Notes: generated from the sequence alone by a model not told the origin. A stretch of 64,000 bases of DNA from Thermoproteus sp. (GCA_038893495.1 JAWARJ010000001.1:434001-498000); one strand, 5' to 3'; positions 53,919 through 62,200 are shown, counted from the first letter of the stretch. Numbers and translations are program-made.

Positions 53919-53980
53919 AGCCGCCGGCACCGCCGAGCCTTCGGAGCCGTAGGTCGCGGGTTCAAATCCCGCCGGGCCCG
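53919..53980 (+). tRNA. Split tRNA-Arg(TCG), 3' half with leader
   Basis: The leader starts AGCCGCCGG at 53919, about 26 bp after GCTTAAAAATAGG (53888-53900). The exon starts at C53938 (position 31): loop CTTCGGA with anticodon TCG (53941-53943), GCCGT, AGGTC, T arm GCGGG-TTCAAAT-CCCGC, acceptor CGGGCCC and G53980. The joint is a canonical bulge-helix-bulge: 5' CGGC[GG/T] against 3' GCCG[AG/C], four perfect central pairs with 3-nt bulges cut after the second base. Joining restores the stem GCGGC/GCCGT and a normal tRNA. Confidence 0.92.
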
Positions 53981-54253
53981 CCTGCGTCCGTTTTGTCGAC
54001 AAGCGGCTAGCCGAGTCTTTAGGGGGCGAATAGGGGGCGTCCAGCCCGCGCCTAGCTATCCCAAACCGCTCCCGTACGGCGAAAAGCGACGAGCCTTGCC
54101 GTCGGGCGCCCATTTGGCCTCTGCCTTCCTGCCGACAAGCGCCTTCCGTATGCGCCTTTACGGTCGGCGTGTTGAGCGCGACTTCCTGGCGTCTCTCCTT
54201 ATTTTGAGCTCTATAACGCTCTTTATAGAGGAACAGGCCGCCGTAAGGCTGGC

Positions 54254-54907
54254 CTACGGCTCCTCGCCGAGAGATTCGGGGTGGATGATCACGACGCCGA
54301 AGTTCTCGGCGACCTTCTTGAGCTTTTCGAGATCTCTCTCGCCTATGTAGTAAGTTAGTAGGTATTTGCCGTCTGCCTTCCTCCCGGTGACCTTTTCGTA
54401 GAGCTCCACCTTCTTGATAAAGGAGGCGAGGTCGCCTCTCGATATTGAGGACTTGATCTCTGCGACTATGACCTTGCCGTCCTTTATAATTATGTCTAGA
54501 TCGACCGCGCTGGGGAAGCCGAATACGTATCCGTCGGCGTCGAAGTGCTCCCATCTCTCCACCTTGTAGCCGGCCTGTTTCAGAAACTCGCCTACGCCTC
54601 GCCTAAAGGCCTCCTCGCTGAAAATACCCCACCTGGCGCCCAGGGCGTCCAGCTTTCTGCTTAACATCTGAACCTCTTTCTCAAGGCCCTGGACCTCGCT
54701 CCTCAAGCTCTGCACCTCATCGCCCAAGCCTTTGACCCCTCTCTCAACGCCCCCTAACCTGGCCTCGAGTTTTGCGACGTCGTCCCTTGTGGCGACGTTG
54801 AGGGGCACGGCTATGTAGCTGGCTATATGCGGCGCCAACACCTCAGCTAGCCTTCTCGCGAGCTCCGGCCTTCTCTCCAATTCTTTGATCAAGTCCTCGG
54901 CCAACAT
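54254..54907 (-). CDS. Coiled-coil plus PD-(D/E)XK nuclease-like protein (DUF3782 type)
   Basis: From the ATG at 54907 the protein has 217 residues. An N-terminal coiled coil (LEARLGGVERGVKGLGDEVQ and on, heptads to about 95) precedes a nuclease-like domain with AVDLDIIIKDGKVIVAEIKSS. Here Asp, Glu-Ile-Lys fit the PD-(D/E)XK core. This matches the crenarchaeal DUF3782-type proteins. The start was chosen because TTTATATT lies about 24 bp upstream of it; ATGs further up lie inside the promoter. DNA cleavage or repair is a family inference. Confidence 0.75.
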   Translation of the reverse strand: MLAEDLIKELERRPELARRLAEVLAPHIASYIAVPLNVATRDDVAKLEARLGGVERGVKGLGDEVQSLRSEVQGLEKEVQMLSRKLDALGARWGIFSEEAFRRGVGEFLKQAGYKVERWEHFDADGYVFGFPSAVDLDIIIKDGKVIVAEIKSSISRGDLASFIKKVELYEKVTGRKADGKYLLTYYIGERDLEKLKKVAENFGVVIIHPESLGEEP

Positions 54908-55275
54908 TTTTTGTCTATACATGTCAATATAAACTATTCCATGTCCTCCACGACCGCCAGCGTCGCGAGGGCGCCATGCGCAAGACCTAAAGACAGCGCG
55001 ATATATAGGGGACCCGCGGCTCGGCCTGTGGATGAGGGGTCGAGGCGCCCGGCTTCCGTCCAAAGCGGCGGCCCGTTGCATCTAGATGGGCGCAGAGAGC
55101 CGCAAGTCGCGGATCTGGGCGCCCACCTATATGTCCCAACGGACCCGCCGCATCACAACAAGGGGGCCGTCTCGCCTGCATCTCCCCAAGGCGTGGCCCA
55201 CGCAGAGGATGTGCTCGACGCACATCGCTTTGCCGCTTAAGGGCGTCACCTAGTAGGTCCGTATCGACGACGTAG
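54908..55275 (-). other. Intergenic stretch with a possible PIN-domain remnant
   Basis: No complete gene was found in these 368 bp. A minus-strand ATG at 55298, inside the end of the upstream gene, opens a frame with DYVVDTDLLGDALKRQS, which resembles the first strand and Asp of PIN-domain toxins. About 25 codons later the sense reading continues only in another frame (CVEHILCVGHALGRCRRDG). It is probably the wreck of a toxin gene; confidence is low. Confidence 0.25.
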
Positions 55276-55885
55276 TCACAGGCCGACCCCGAGTCCATAG
55301 AGCGAGATGGCTAGCCTACATAGGCCCAACACGCGCCTAAGTCCCTCCTCTGCGGCTAGGTTGCGTCTCGCCAGCAACCTCATGGCCTCGCTCCTCTTGC
55401 CCGATAGGAGCAACAGGGAGGCGGCTAGATAGGTCAGGGAGTCACCTACGGAGCTTCTGATGGTGCCGTCCCAAAATTTTCCCAATAGGTAGATGGCCAT
55501 GACCGCCTCTTCGCGAAGTCCCCTATCGTATGCCGTACACGCCGCATTCCTGAAGAGGGCTGGCGTGAGGGACAGCACTTCGATGACTCTCTCTTCGGGG
55601 GTCCTTCGCGCCGTCGGGGTCCAATCTGTCTATATATTTCGGCAGATCGCCTACGACGAGCCCCGCATCGACGGCGGCTCTGAACAGCTTGTAGAGAGAC
55701 CTGCCGATGTCTAACAGGGCCTCGCGGGAGGCCTCTTCGACCGACAGCTTGTTCGCTATATCGCTGACATCGGCGCTTAGCGACTTCACGAACTCTTCGG
55801 CATATCCGATACATTCATCGCCGACACATTCGCTGAATTGGCCTATTGCCGTCGTTATATTCTTGCTAGTTACTTTATAAACCAT
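55276..55885 (-). pseudogene. Helical hypothetical protein gene with a frameshift at a C5 run
   Basis: The first frame from the ATG 55885 (MVYKVTSKNITTAIGQF) runs well to LDPDGAKDP. The protein-like sequence then continues one frame over (EERVIEVLSLTPALFRNAAC) to TGA at 55276. The switch falls on the run of five C (minus strand; plus-strand 55597-55601). Deleting one C restores a continuous helical protein of about 202 residues. No family is recognised. Sequencing error, recent inactivation or slippage are all possible. Confidence 0.65.
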
Positions 55886-55908
55886 CGCGAAAAAGTCGAT
55901 CAGGAGTT

Positions 55909-56058
55909 ATGTTAGTCTCCTCTCTCACCAACGTGATAGACTCCACGGACAGATTGGATGTCGTTAAATTCATATTAGCCGAGGGGAGTCTCCGTCCATT
56001 TTCGGCTAAGGGCGCTTATGTGTCTATATCACAACGTGAATATATAAAAAGGCCGTAG
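55909..56058 (+). CDS. Small hypothetical protein (49 aa)
   Basis: An ATG at 55909 follows AGGAG by a few bases and TTTATAAACC by about 30 bp. It opens a frame of 49 codons (MLVSSLTNVIDSTDRLDVVK and on) ending at TAG 56058. The composition is protein-like. It may be a complete small gene or the start of a longer one that was cut. Confidence 0.4.
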   Translation: MLVSSLTNVIDSTDRLDVVKFILAEGSLRPFSAKGAYVSISQREYIKRP

Positions 56059-56078
56059 AAAAAGGCTTTCGATTAGGC

Positions 56079-56162
56079 TTACCACTCCTCCTCTTCTTCC
56101 CACTCCTCTTCGAACTCTTCCCAAAGTTCTTCCTCCTCTTCCCATTCCTCTTCCCGCGGCAT
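56079..56162 (-). CDS. 27-residue highly acidic peptide with heptad-spaced tryptophans
   Basis: The minus-strand frame from ATG 56162 to TAA 56079 encodes 27 residues, of which 18 are Glu and four are Trp (positions 7, 14, 21 and 27). After MPR there are no positively charged residues. GTTTATATAC (56190-56181) lies about 24 bp upstream, so the gene has a normal leaderless promoter. Two T5 runs follow the stop (around 56066 and 56047), fitting termination. It cannot be a fragment of a longer frame. The regular Trp spacing suggests a defined helix binding a basic partner or metal ions. Confidence 0.65.
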   Translation of the reverse strand: MPREEEWEEEEELWEEFEEEWEEEEEW

Positions 56163-56216
56163 AGGTCTGGCTGTGAGGGGGTATATAAACATGTATTTCT
56201 ACTACAGTTATAACTC

Positions 56217-56786
56217 GTGGCCAAACTCCTAACGGTCAAAAAGGCGTACGTCGAGGGCGTGACGCAGAGGAGGATCCGCTATACGTTTGTCTACGACGAG
56301 CTGGCGCCGCTTAGCGATTTAATACGAGATGTGAGGAGCCGAGCGGGCGAGATTGCGGCTGAGTGGGGCGCCGAGCTCTGCGAGGCCGAACTTCCAAGCG
56401 TCGCGGTCTTGGCGATAAGATGGATGGGAGGCTCCCTTCTGGCCGACCTCTCAATCTGCTTCCCCATATCGCGTCCCCTCCCGCGGAATCTCGACATAAT
56501 TTTGGGCGCCAAGTTCGACAGAATTTCGCTCTGCCTAGAGCCCATGGCGCCTATAGGCGGGGAGAGGGGGACCGCCGAAATAAAGACTGCGACGGTCAAG
56601 AGGCTGGGGAGGATCGCACTTAGGGGCGGCGTGGCCGTAGTGAAGTTGAGGGGCCTCTACTTTTTGGCGAGGGCTTCGGCGAGGCCCCACCCGGCGGGGG
56701 GCGTGGTGGTAGAGATAGCCGACGTGGACTGTAGGGCAGATCCCTATGAGGGCTTGATGGCCGCCAGGAGGATGCTCGGCCGTTAG
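56217..56786 (+). CDS. Hypothetical protein (189 aa)
   Basis: I do not recognise this protein. It is a compact alpha/beta protein with strands such as RRIRYTFVYDEL, SVAVLAIRWMGGSLLADLSI and GGVAVVKLRGLYFLARAS, and three Cys. The GTG start overlaps no other gene, but the 3' end overlaps the convergent ATPase gene by 4 bp. The position next to a DUF234 ATPase and small accessory genes suggests an accessory function. Confidence 0.55.
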   Translation: MAKLLTVKKAYVEGVTQRRIRYTFVYDELAPLSDLIRDVRSRAGEIAAEWGAELCEAELPSVAVLAIRWMGGSLLADLSICFPISRPLPRNLDIILGAKFDRISLCLEPMAPIGGERGTAEIKTATVKRLGRIALRGGVAVVKLRGLYFLARASARPHPAGGVVVEIADVDCRADPYEGLMAARRMLGR

Positions 56787-58126
56787 GACTTAAGTCTCTT
56801 CAACACGTCGTCGAGGTCGTAGGCGTCTACGCCTGGGGCCCTCCTCATAAGTCTCTTGGCGAAGACCGCATATCTGACGTCCCACCCCCTAGGCGCGAGG
56901 ACCTCTGCGGCGGCTCTGAGACGCGCGGCCTCTTCTAGGGGATCTGCCTCTCCCCATTTTGCCTCCGCCAGCACCGCCGTCTTGGACCCCTCGTCGATTG
57001 CAAATATGTCTACGTCTATAGGCCTCCTGGAGCTCCCCTCCCGTAGATATACGACTTCCCTCGTCACTTTCGATACAGGATAGAACAAATGGATTAACTC
57101 CCGCATGGCCGCCTCGAAGGCCCAGGGATAGAAGGCGTCCAGCTCCCGTAGGGCGTAGTCGGCCAGTCTCTCTTCGGGCGCTACGTCCCGCCATCTGTAC
57201 ACAGCGCGGAGCCAAAAGGCGTAGAACCTATCCCTAATTTGGTAGTAGGGCCGCCTACCTCTATATTTGACCAGAAGGCCTAGCCCCTCGGCCAGATCTC
57301 TAATGTAGGGAGGGAGAGAGGTGGCCTTGACCCCCGCGTAGGAGGCTATCTCCTCCAGCTTTGTCCTCCCTCTAGCCACCGCGTCCAATATGGCCAGATG
57401 AGTTCTGTACTCTCCGCCCAGCGACTCGGCCAGCACCGCCTCGGGCTCGGACTTCAAGGGACCTCCCTCCCCCGCCACGAGGGTCCTCACCGCCTCTTCG
57501 ACTGTGCGGATGCCCCAGTTCTGGCAGAGCCTATAGTAATATGGGACTCCGCCGAAGAGGAGGTAGAACTTAAAGGCCTCCTCCCCCTCTATCCCCATAT
57601 CGGCCAGCCATCTGAATACAGCCCGGGGCTCCAGCTCCTTGAGTTCCAACACCAAGTCGGCCCTTCCGAATAGCGGCGCGCCTGCCTCTACGACTAGCCG
57701 CCGCATCATGCCCATCACAGACCCCGCCACTATTATGCTGGGCTTCTCCCTAGAGAGGTCCCACCGTTTTTGGAGTATAAAGGGGACCTCCGGCGCCACT
57801 TCTAGAAACCACTGAAACTCGTCGAAGGCCACAACGCCTCTATATCTAAATAGGAGGTCGAAAAATTCCTCCCAGTTGCCCACCTTTACGTAGGAGGGGA
57901 GGCCCAAGGCCGCCCTCAAGGCCTCTCCGTACTCCTCCAGAAGCGCCTTGGATGGCTTCTTGGGGTTAACGAAGAAGTAGAGGTACTCCCTCCCCTCTAG
58001 GAATTTCAGAATCAGCGCCGTCTTTCCGATTCGCCTCCTGCCGTAAATCACGGCGAGGAAGGGCTCCTTCAGCCTGGAGAGGAGGGCCAGCTCCTTCTCC
58101 CGCCCATAGAATTTTATTATGGACAT
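56783..58126 (-). CDS. Archaeal ATPase with C-terminal DUF234 nuclease-like domain
   Basis: From the ATG at 58126 the protein has 447 residues. The STAND-like archaeal ATPase part starts FYGREKELALL and has Walker A GRRRIGKT (residues 30-37) and Walker B GVVAFDEFQWF near 95. A winged-helix region (LEEIASYAGVKATSLPPYI) leads to DUF234. There PIDVDIFAIDEGSKTAVLAEAKW fits a PD-(D/E)XK core. The family is common in crenarchaea, and mobile-element or defence roles have been proposed. TTTTTAATTTTTATTA upstream makes the second ATG the better start; the frame extends to 58141. Confidence 0.85.
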   Translation of the reverse strand: MSIIKFYGREKELALLSRLKEPFLAVIYGRRRIGKTALILKFLEGREYLYFFVNPKKPSKALLEEYGEALRAALGLPSYVKVGNWEEFFDLLFRYRGVVAFDEFQWFLEVAPEVPFILQKRWDLSREKPSIIVAGSVMGMMRRLVVEAGAPLFGRADLVLELKELEPRAVFRWLADMGIEGEEAFKFYLLFGGVPYYYRLCQNWGIRTVEEAVRTLVAGEGGPLKSEPEAVLAESLGGEYRTHLAILDAVARGRTKLEEIASYAGVKATSLPPYIRDLAEGLGLLVKYRGRRPYYQIRDRFYAFWLRAVYRWRDVAPEERLADYALRELDAFYPWAFEAAMRELIHLFYPVSKVTREVVYLREGSSRRPIDVDIFAIDEGSKTAVLAEAKWGEADPLEEAARLRAAAEVLAPRGWDVRYAVFAKRLMRRAPGVDAYDLDDVLKRLKS

Positions 58127-58190
58127 AATAATTACATCCATAATAAAAATTAAAAATCGGCGCGCTGGTTAGAGCGCGGCGGAGGCCCGC

Positions 58191-58403
58191 CTAGAGCATG
58201 CCTTTCCTCAACACGCCGCCCTTGCCCGCATCTTGATTTCTAGTCCACTTCGCTATAAACTGTTTATAGCACTCCCTGCTACAGAAGACCCACGGCTTGT
58301 TGACACAACAGGTCTTAGCCACGATGGGCACGCCAGTTATGATACGGCCGCAGTTGGAGCACCTAAGCTCTGTGGTCCTAGCTACCTTGAGCTCGAATGG
58401 CAT
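58191..58403 (-). CDS. Small zinc-binding protein, TRASH-like (70 aa)
   Basis: Cys ligands occur as CSNCG (15-18), TCC (31-33) and [10 protein letters not shown] (41-46), the treble-clef pattern of TRASH-type metal sensors. A basic C-terminus follows. The ATG lies 26 bp inside the end of the thiazole synthase gene, so the two are coupled. A role in delivering or sensing metal for Thi4, which needs Fe and sulfide, is possible but unproven. Confidence 0.7.
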   Translation of the reverse strand: MPFELKVARTTELRCSNCGRIITGVPIVAKTCCVNKPWVFCSRECYKQFIAKWTRNQDAGKGGVLRKGML

Positions 58404-59169
58404 AGGCCTCCACGAGGTCTTTGGCCACTATCTCGGCGACTTTCTTGCCCGAAAGCAACATGCCGCCGAATATCGGGCCCATGCGCGGCAGGCCATGGAC
58501 GGCGCAGACGGCCATCCCGGCGGCGTAGAGGCCCGGCGCCACCCTGCCGGTATGTTCCACCACCAACTTCTCCGATACTTCAGACCACGCAGACTTCTCT
58601 CCCTGCACCTGTATGCCGAGCTCTGGCACTTTCCTCGCGGCGACCGATATGACCTCTGCGTCGTGGCCCGTCGCGTCTATTACGGCCTTCGCTTGGGTGT
58701 AGAGCGGATCTACATGCATGCCCGACATTTGTATGGGAGTCCAGACCCACAACAGGCCGACTACCCTCGGGGGATCTCCTCTGAATATCACGTCGTCTAC
58801 ATGTACGCCGAGAATTATCTTCGCGCCGGCGTCAATAGCTCCGGCGGCCAGCTTCGCTATCATCTCTGCGGGGTCTACCGCATAGAGGTTGTCCCCGGCC
58901 GGGGAGAAGCGTATCTTGAAGTCCTTTAAGACCGGCAGGGCCTCCTCCTGGACTATTATCTTGGGGAACATGTTGCCGCCTGGGCCTATCCCTCCGCCGA
59001 AGGAATAACGCCGCTCATATACGACGACCTTAAAGCCCTTTTCGGCAAGATACTTAGCTGCGGTGAGGCCTGAGGGGCCAGCGCCGACAATTGCGACGTC
59101 GACATCGCTGTACTCGTAGAGGGCCTCCGCCCCGTATTTGATTATCGCCCTCCCTATCTTCAACTCCAT
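58378..59169 (-). CDS. thi4: Thiazole synthase Thi4, sulfide-dependent type
   Basis: From the ATG at 59169 the protein has 263 residues. The dinucleotide motif GAGPSG is at 29-34, followed by [18 protein letters not shown] and the C-terminal [11 protein letters not shown]. The position of the sacrificial Cys of yeast Thi4 is His152 (SGMHVDPL). Archaeal enzymes with His are true catalysts that use free sulfide and iron to make the thiazole of thiamine. An upstream ATG would add six residues. It is followed by a coupled TRASH-like gene. Confidence 0.93.
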   Translation of the reverse strand: MELKIGRAIIKYGAEALYEYSDVDVAIVGAGPSGLTAAKYLAEKGFKVVVYERRYSFGGGIGPGGNMFPKIIVQEEALPVLKDFKIRFSPAGDNLYAVDPAEMIAKLAAGAIDAGAKIILGVHVDDVIFRGDPPRVVGLLWVWTPIQMSGMHVDPLYTQAKAVIDATGHDAEVISVAARKVPELGIQVQGEKSAWSEVSEKLVVEHTGRVAPGLYAAGMAVCAVHGLPRMGPIFGGMLLSGKKVAEIVAKDLVEAYAIRAQGS

Positions 59170-59214
59170 GGCCTCGCCTCGACTCAAATATAAAAATTAT
59201 GCTATACCAATAAG

Positions 59215-59733
59215 CTACTTATCTTCGAGGACCAGCTCCTTCCTGCTCATGAAATAAGCGAGCGCCACCAGCTTAACCGCGTCGGCGGCCGCCGGGACGG
59301 CCCACAGCCCCGCCAGAACTAACGGAAGCGTGTAGGCGTAGAGGGCCGCCGACGCCAAAAAGACCGCAGCCCAGGCCCTATGGGTCCACCTGAGCTTTTT
59401 ATATATGAAGTAGCCCATGACCGGCTCGCCCCAATAAGCTACTACAACCAACAGGGGGCCTATCTGAGAGCCCGCCCACATCAACGCCACGCCCACAGCG
59501 GCTAAGCCTATCACGGGAGGGCCCAACCTCGTGAACCACTTCTCGCCGAGCGCCGTCTTGAAGTTTCCATAGACATAGCCTGCCACGACCACAAGCGCGG
59601 TCATCACGGTCAGGTTTATCGGGTTGAAGAGCCCGGCCACTTGCATGAAGGCCAGTACGAAGAGTATAAGCGAGCCGGCGAGGAGACTGCCCGCCATCCC
59701 GGCTCTGAGCTTAGCCTCCCTCAACGATCCCAT
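59215..59733 (-). CDS. Hypothetical membrane protein (172 aa)
   Basis: Six hydrophobic segments follow a short basic N-terminus (REAKLRAG). Ala/Gly/Leu-rich helices and few charged residues make it a small integral membrane protein. No family motif is recognised. It lies between the Thi4 gene (45 bp) and the TnpB-like gene on the same strand. Confidence 0.6.
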   Translation of the reverse strand: MGSLREAKLRAGMAGSLLAGSLILFVLAFMQVAGLFNPINLTVMTALVVVAGYVYGNFKTALGEKWFTRLGPPVIGLAAVGVALMWAGSQIGPLLVVVAYWGEPVMGYFIYKKLRWTHRAWAAVFLASAALYAYTLPLVLAGLWAVPAAADAVKLVALAYFMSRKELVLEDK

Positions 59734-59771
59734 GCGCCTTTTTCAATTTCCATATAAAAACCGCTCGCCGT

Positions 59772-60503
59772 CTACACGTCGGGGTAGTACAACATGAAGA
59801 CTTCTCTGAGCTCGGCCAGCTGTTCCGTCCTGCCGAGCCTCCTAATTATGTTCCTGGCTAGAGTCCACGCGGCGTTGACGTCTCTATTCAGCTGGACCTT
59901 ACAGCGGGGGCAGTAGACTAGTCTCCCCCTTTTGATCATACGCCCGCCGCATATGGGACATACGTCGGACAACATCGTCGTGTGTAGCTCTACGTAGTGC
60001 TCTCTGCTTATCGCTAAGAGCTCCTTCAGAGCCCTCTCGTATTGGGGCATCATCGGGAGGTCTACAACCAGTATGTTGACCCCCTTCTTGGGCGTAAAGG
60101 CCTCGGCGATGCTGGACGCCACGCCTTTAGCCACGAGCTCCGTATAGCCGCCGAGCCTGAAGACCCTATAGGCTATTCCCCCCTCGTTTACGTCCATGGC
60201 GTGTACGACCAGCGGCCTCCCCTCTACGAGCTCCTTGAGGCCGATCTTCTCGTCGCCCCTTACGAGCCTCACGACAGTCCTCTCGGCCCCCACGTAGACT
60301 TCAGCCTTGGAGAGGCCAAGCTGGGCGAAGTCTGTGTACGTCAGTCTCCACGACTTATACATACATACAGGCATGTCGCCCGAATAGAGCGAGACAACAG
60401 CCTCTACTACCCTCACGGGGCCTCCTAGCTCCACCACGGCGTAGTCGCCGCCGACGGCCTCTCTAGCCTTCTTCGCATCGCAGCGCAGGCTGTAGGTGAG
60501 CAT
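59772..60503 (-). CDS. TnpB/OrfB-derived protein with altered RuvC-like centre (243 aa)
   Basis: The C-terminal half matches the RuvC/zinc-ribbon part of transposon protein TnpB. A first RuvC Asp is visible as Asp104 (VVHAMDVNEGG). The zinc ribbon is Cys182, Cys185, Cys198 and Cys201. RDVNAAWTLARNI carries the last RuvC Asp (208). The central catalytic Glu (usual VVEDL) reads VVDLP at 146-150, so Glu appears replaced by Val. The N-terminal nucleic-acid-binding half is much shorter than in TnpB (about 400 aa). No insertion-sequence ends were seen. A domesticated, possibly nuclease-dead protein is inferred. Confidence 0.7.
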   Translation of the reverse strand: MLTYSLRCDAKKAREAVGGDYAVVELGGPVRVVEAVVSLYSGDMPVCMYKSWRLTYTDFAQLGLSKAEVYVGAERTVVRLVRGDEKIGLKELVEGRPLVVHAMDVNEGGIAYRVFRLGGYTELVAKGVASSIAEAFTPKKGVNILVVDLPMMPQYERALKELLAISREHYVELHTTMLSDVCPICGGRMIKRGRLVYCPRCKVQLNRDVNAAWTLARNIIRRLGRTEQLAELREVFMLYYPDV

Positions 60504-60528
60504 GAAGATAGAAAGCCCCTATAAAAAT

Positions 60529-61278
60529 TTAGGTTCTAATGCCCAACTCGGCCATCCTCCTGTTTATGTCGCGTAGTAGCGACTTCACGTCTATCTCTAC
60601 GACCTTCCCACCAACTATATCTACGTGGATCCACTCGTGAGGCACCTGGACGCCTTTAGCCCTCGCCACTCTCATCCTCCTTATGAAGAGGCCCATCTGC
60701 TCTAGGTCTGGGTCCACTTCGGCCTGTATGATAAAGTCGGCTAGATGTTCCGCCAGAGCCAATGTGTTCCTGACGTCCTCCACATCTGTATGTACCACGC
60801 CGACCACTACGGAGTTTGTGTACCTCGCAAATATCTTCAATCCCCTAAACAGCTCGAATATGTTGGAGGTCCTCAATATAATTTCGTTGAGCGAATCGAT
60901 TATCACCACGCCGTTCTTCACCTCGTCGGCCAGCTCAGCCAGTTTGTCTAAAACCGCCTTTGTGTCCAACACGTCGAGCTTCGATTTGCTCCACCCCTTC
61001 ATTTTGTTCAATTTGTCGGTGGGGGCGTAGAAGCCGTCCACAATGATTACAGAGCTGGGATCTACGCCCCTCCTCTTTAGGGTCTCGACAACGTCTTCAG
61101 GCAGAGCGTCCACGGCGAATATGGCGACAGGCGCCCTGGCCCTGACGGCCTCCGCCGCGAAGCAATAGGCGAAGAAAGTCTTCCCGACGCCGAGGGGGCC
61201 CTCGAGTAGCGCCAAATAGCCCGGCGGAAGGCCTTCGGGAGGCAACATCTCGTCTATAGGCCCTATTCCTGTCCTCAT
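60529..61278 (-). CDS. KaiC-like RecA-superfamily ATPase
   Basis: From the ATG at 61278 the protein has 249 residues. It has Walker A GPLGVGKT near residue 27, Walker B VVIIDSLNEIIL near 118-129 and a single ATPase domain. Archaeal KaiC-like proteins of this size take part in signalling or control of motility and other processes. It lies 25 bp upstream of the TnpB-like gene in the same direction, so co-transcription is likely. An upstream start would add six residues. Confidence 0.85.
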   Translation of the reverse strand: MRTGIGPIDEMLPPEGLPPGYLALLEGPLGVGKTFFAYCFAAEAVRARAPVAIFAVDALPEDVVETLKRRGVDPSSVIIVDGFYAPTDKLNKMKGWSKSKLDVLDTKAVLDKLAELADEVKNGVVIIDSLNEIILRTSNIFELFRGLKIFARYTNSVVVGVVHTDVEDVRNTLALAEHLADFIIQAEVDPDLEQMGLFIRRMRVARAKGVQVPHEWIHVDIVGGKVVEIDVKSLLRDINRRMAELGIRT

Positions 61279-61324
61279 AGAGTCGAGGCGACGCAAATTT
61301 ATATCTTATATGTAGACCGGGTGC

Positions 61325-62200
61325 GTGTCCGTAATCGCCAAGTTCGACCCTTGGCGTAACCCCCTCTGCCCATGTCCCCCTAAATATGGGCTCAACCCAT
61401 ATACTGGTTGCGGCCATTCCTGTACCTATTGCTATATCTCCAGCTACATACCCAAGGCCTTCCAGCCCAGGCCCAAGGAGGAGTTAATAGAACGGATAAA
61501 GAGGGACTTGAGGAAATTGCCGAGGGGCTCTGTGATATCGCTGTCCAACTCCTCCGACCCCTACACCCCGCCCGAGGCCGAGCTGGAGCTTACCCGCAAG
61601 GCTCTGTCGTTGATATTAGAGGCGGGCCACAAGGTCCTAATTGTGACGAAGTCGCCGCTAGTCCTCAGAGACTTGGACCTGTTGGCGAGATATAGGGGGA
61701 GGGTCGTAGTCCAGATCACGATAACTACCCTCGACGAGAAGCTAGCCGAGAGGCTCGAGCCGCAAGCTCCGAGGCCCCGCGCCAGGCTCGAGGCTGTGAG
61801 GCGTATAGCGGAGGCGGGGATTCCCGTCGGCGTGAGGCTAGACCCCATCGTGCCGTATATAAACGACGACTTAAAGGCCCTCGAGGCCGTGGTGGTGGCG
61901 GCCGCCGAGGCCGGCGCGAGGCAACTGGTGGCCAGCACCTACAAGGCGAAGCCGGACAATTTCGCCAGGCTGGTCAAGGCGTTTCCGGAAGTCGCCGATA
62001 GGCTCAAAGAACTCTATTGGGCGCGGGGGACCTATATGCATGGACAACGTTACGCCCCCGCCGAATATAGGCGGAGGGTACTCGAGGCCGTCAAGGCCAT
62101 GGCAGAGGGCAAGGGACTCCAATTCGATATATGTAGAGAGGAATTTTTCGATTTAAACACGCCGGGTACCTACTGCGACGGGAGCCACCTACTTCAATAG
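61325..62200 (+). CDS. Radical SAM protein of the SPL-like group
   Basis: This 291-residue protein has the cluster motif GCGHSCTYCYISSYIP, in which Cys-x3-Cys-x2-Cys binds the 4Fe-4S cluster. LSNSSDPYTPPEAELELTRKAL and VTKSPLVLRD are typical of the spore-photoproduct-lyase-like/Rv2578c group. Similar archaeal proteins may act in DNA repair or modification; the substrate here is unknown. The GTG start is near TTTATATCTTATATG. Its end overlaps the SDR gene by 12 bp. Confidence 0.85.
   Translation: MSVIAKFDPWRNPLCPCPPKYGLNPYTGCGHSCTYCYISSYIPKAFQPRPKEELIERIKRDLRKLPRGSVISLSNSSDPYTPPEAELELTRKALSLILEAGHKVLIVTKSPLVLRDLDLLARYRGRVVVQITITTLDEKLAERLEPQAPRPRARLEAVRRIAEAGIPVGVRLDPIVPYINDDLKALEAVVVAAAEAGARQLVASTYKAKPDNFARLVKAFPEVADRLKELYWARGTYMHGQRYAPAEYRRRVLEAVKAMAEGKGLQFDICREEFFDLNTPGTYCDGSHLLQ

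Noticed and set aside
26297-53980. Reading the tRNA halves as single genes with giant introns
   Set aside because: Each 3' half has its own TATA box exactly 26 bp before its leader, the enclosed genes are complete and antisense, and a T6 run follows the Arg 5' half. Separate transcripts joined in trans explain all of this better, although a long precursor cannot be excluded without RNA data.
58160-58177. Sequence like a tRNA D arm (GCGCGCTGGTTAGAGCGC) upstream of the DUF234 ATPase gene
   Set aside because: There is no acceptor, anticodon or T arm nearby, and the nearest TATA box would start transcription after it. It may be a tRNA scrap or chance.
59772-60503. Insertion sequence around the TnpB-like gene
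   Set aside because: No TnpA gene, terminal hairpins or target-site features were found at either side.
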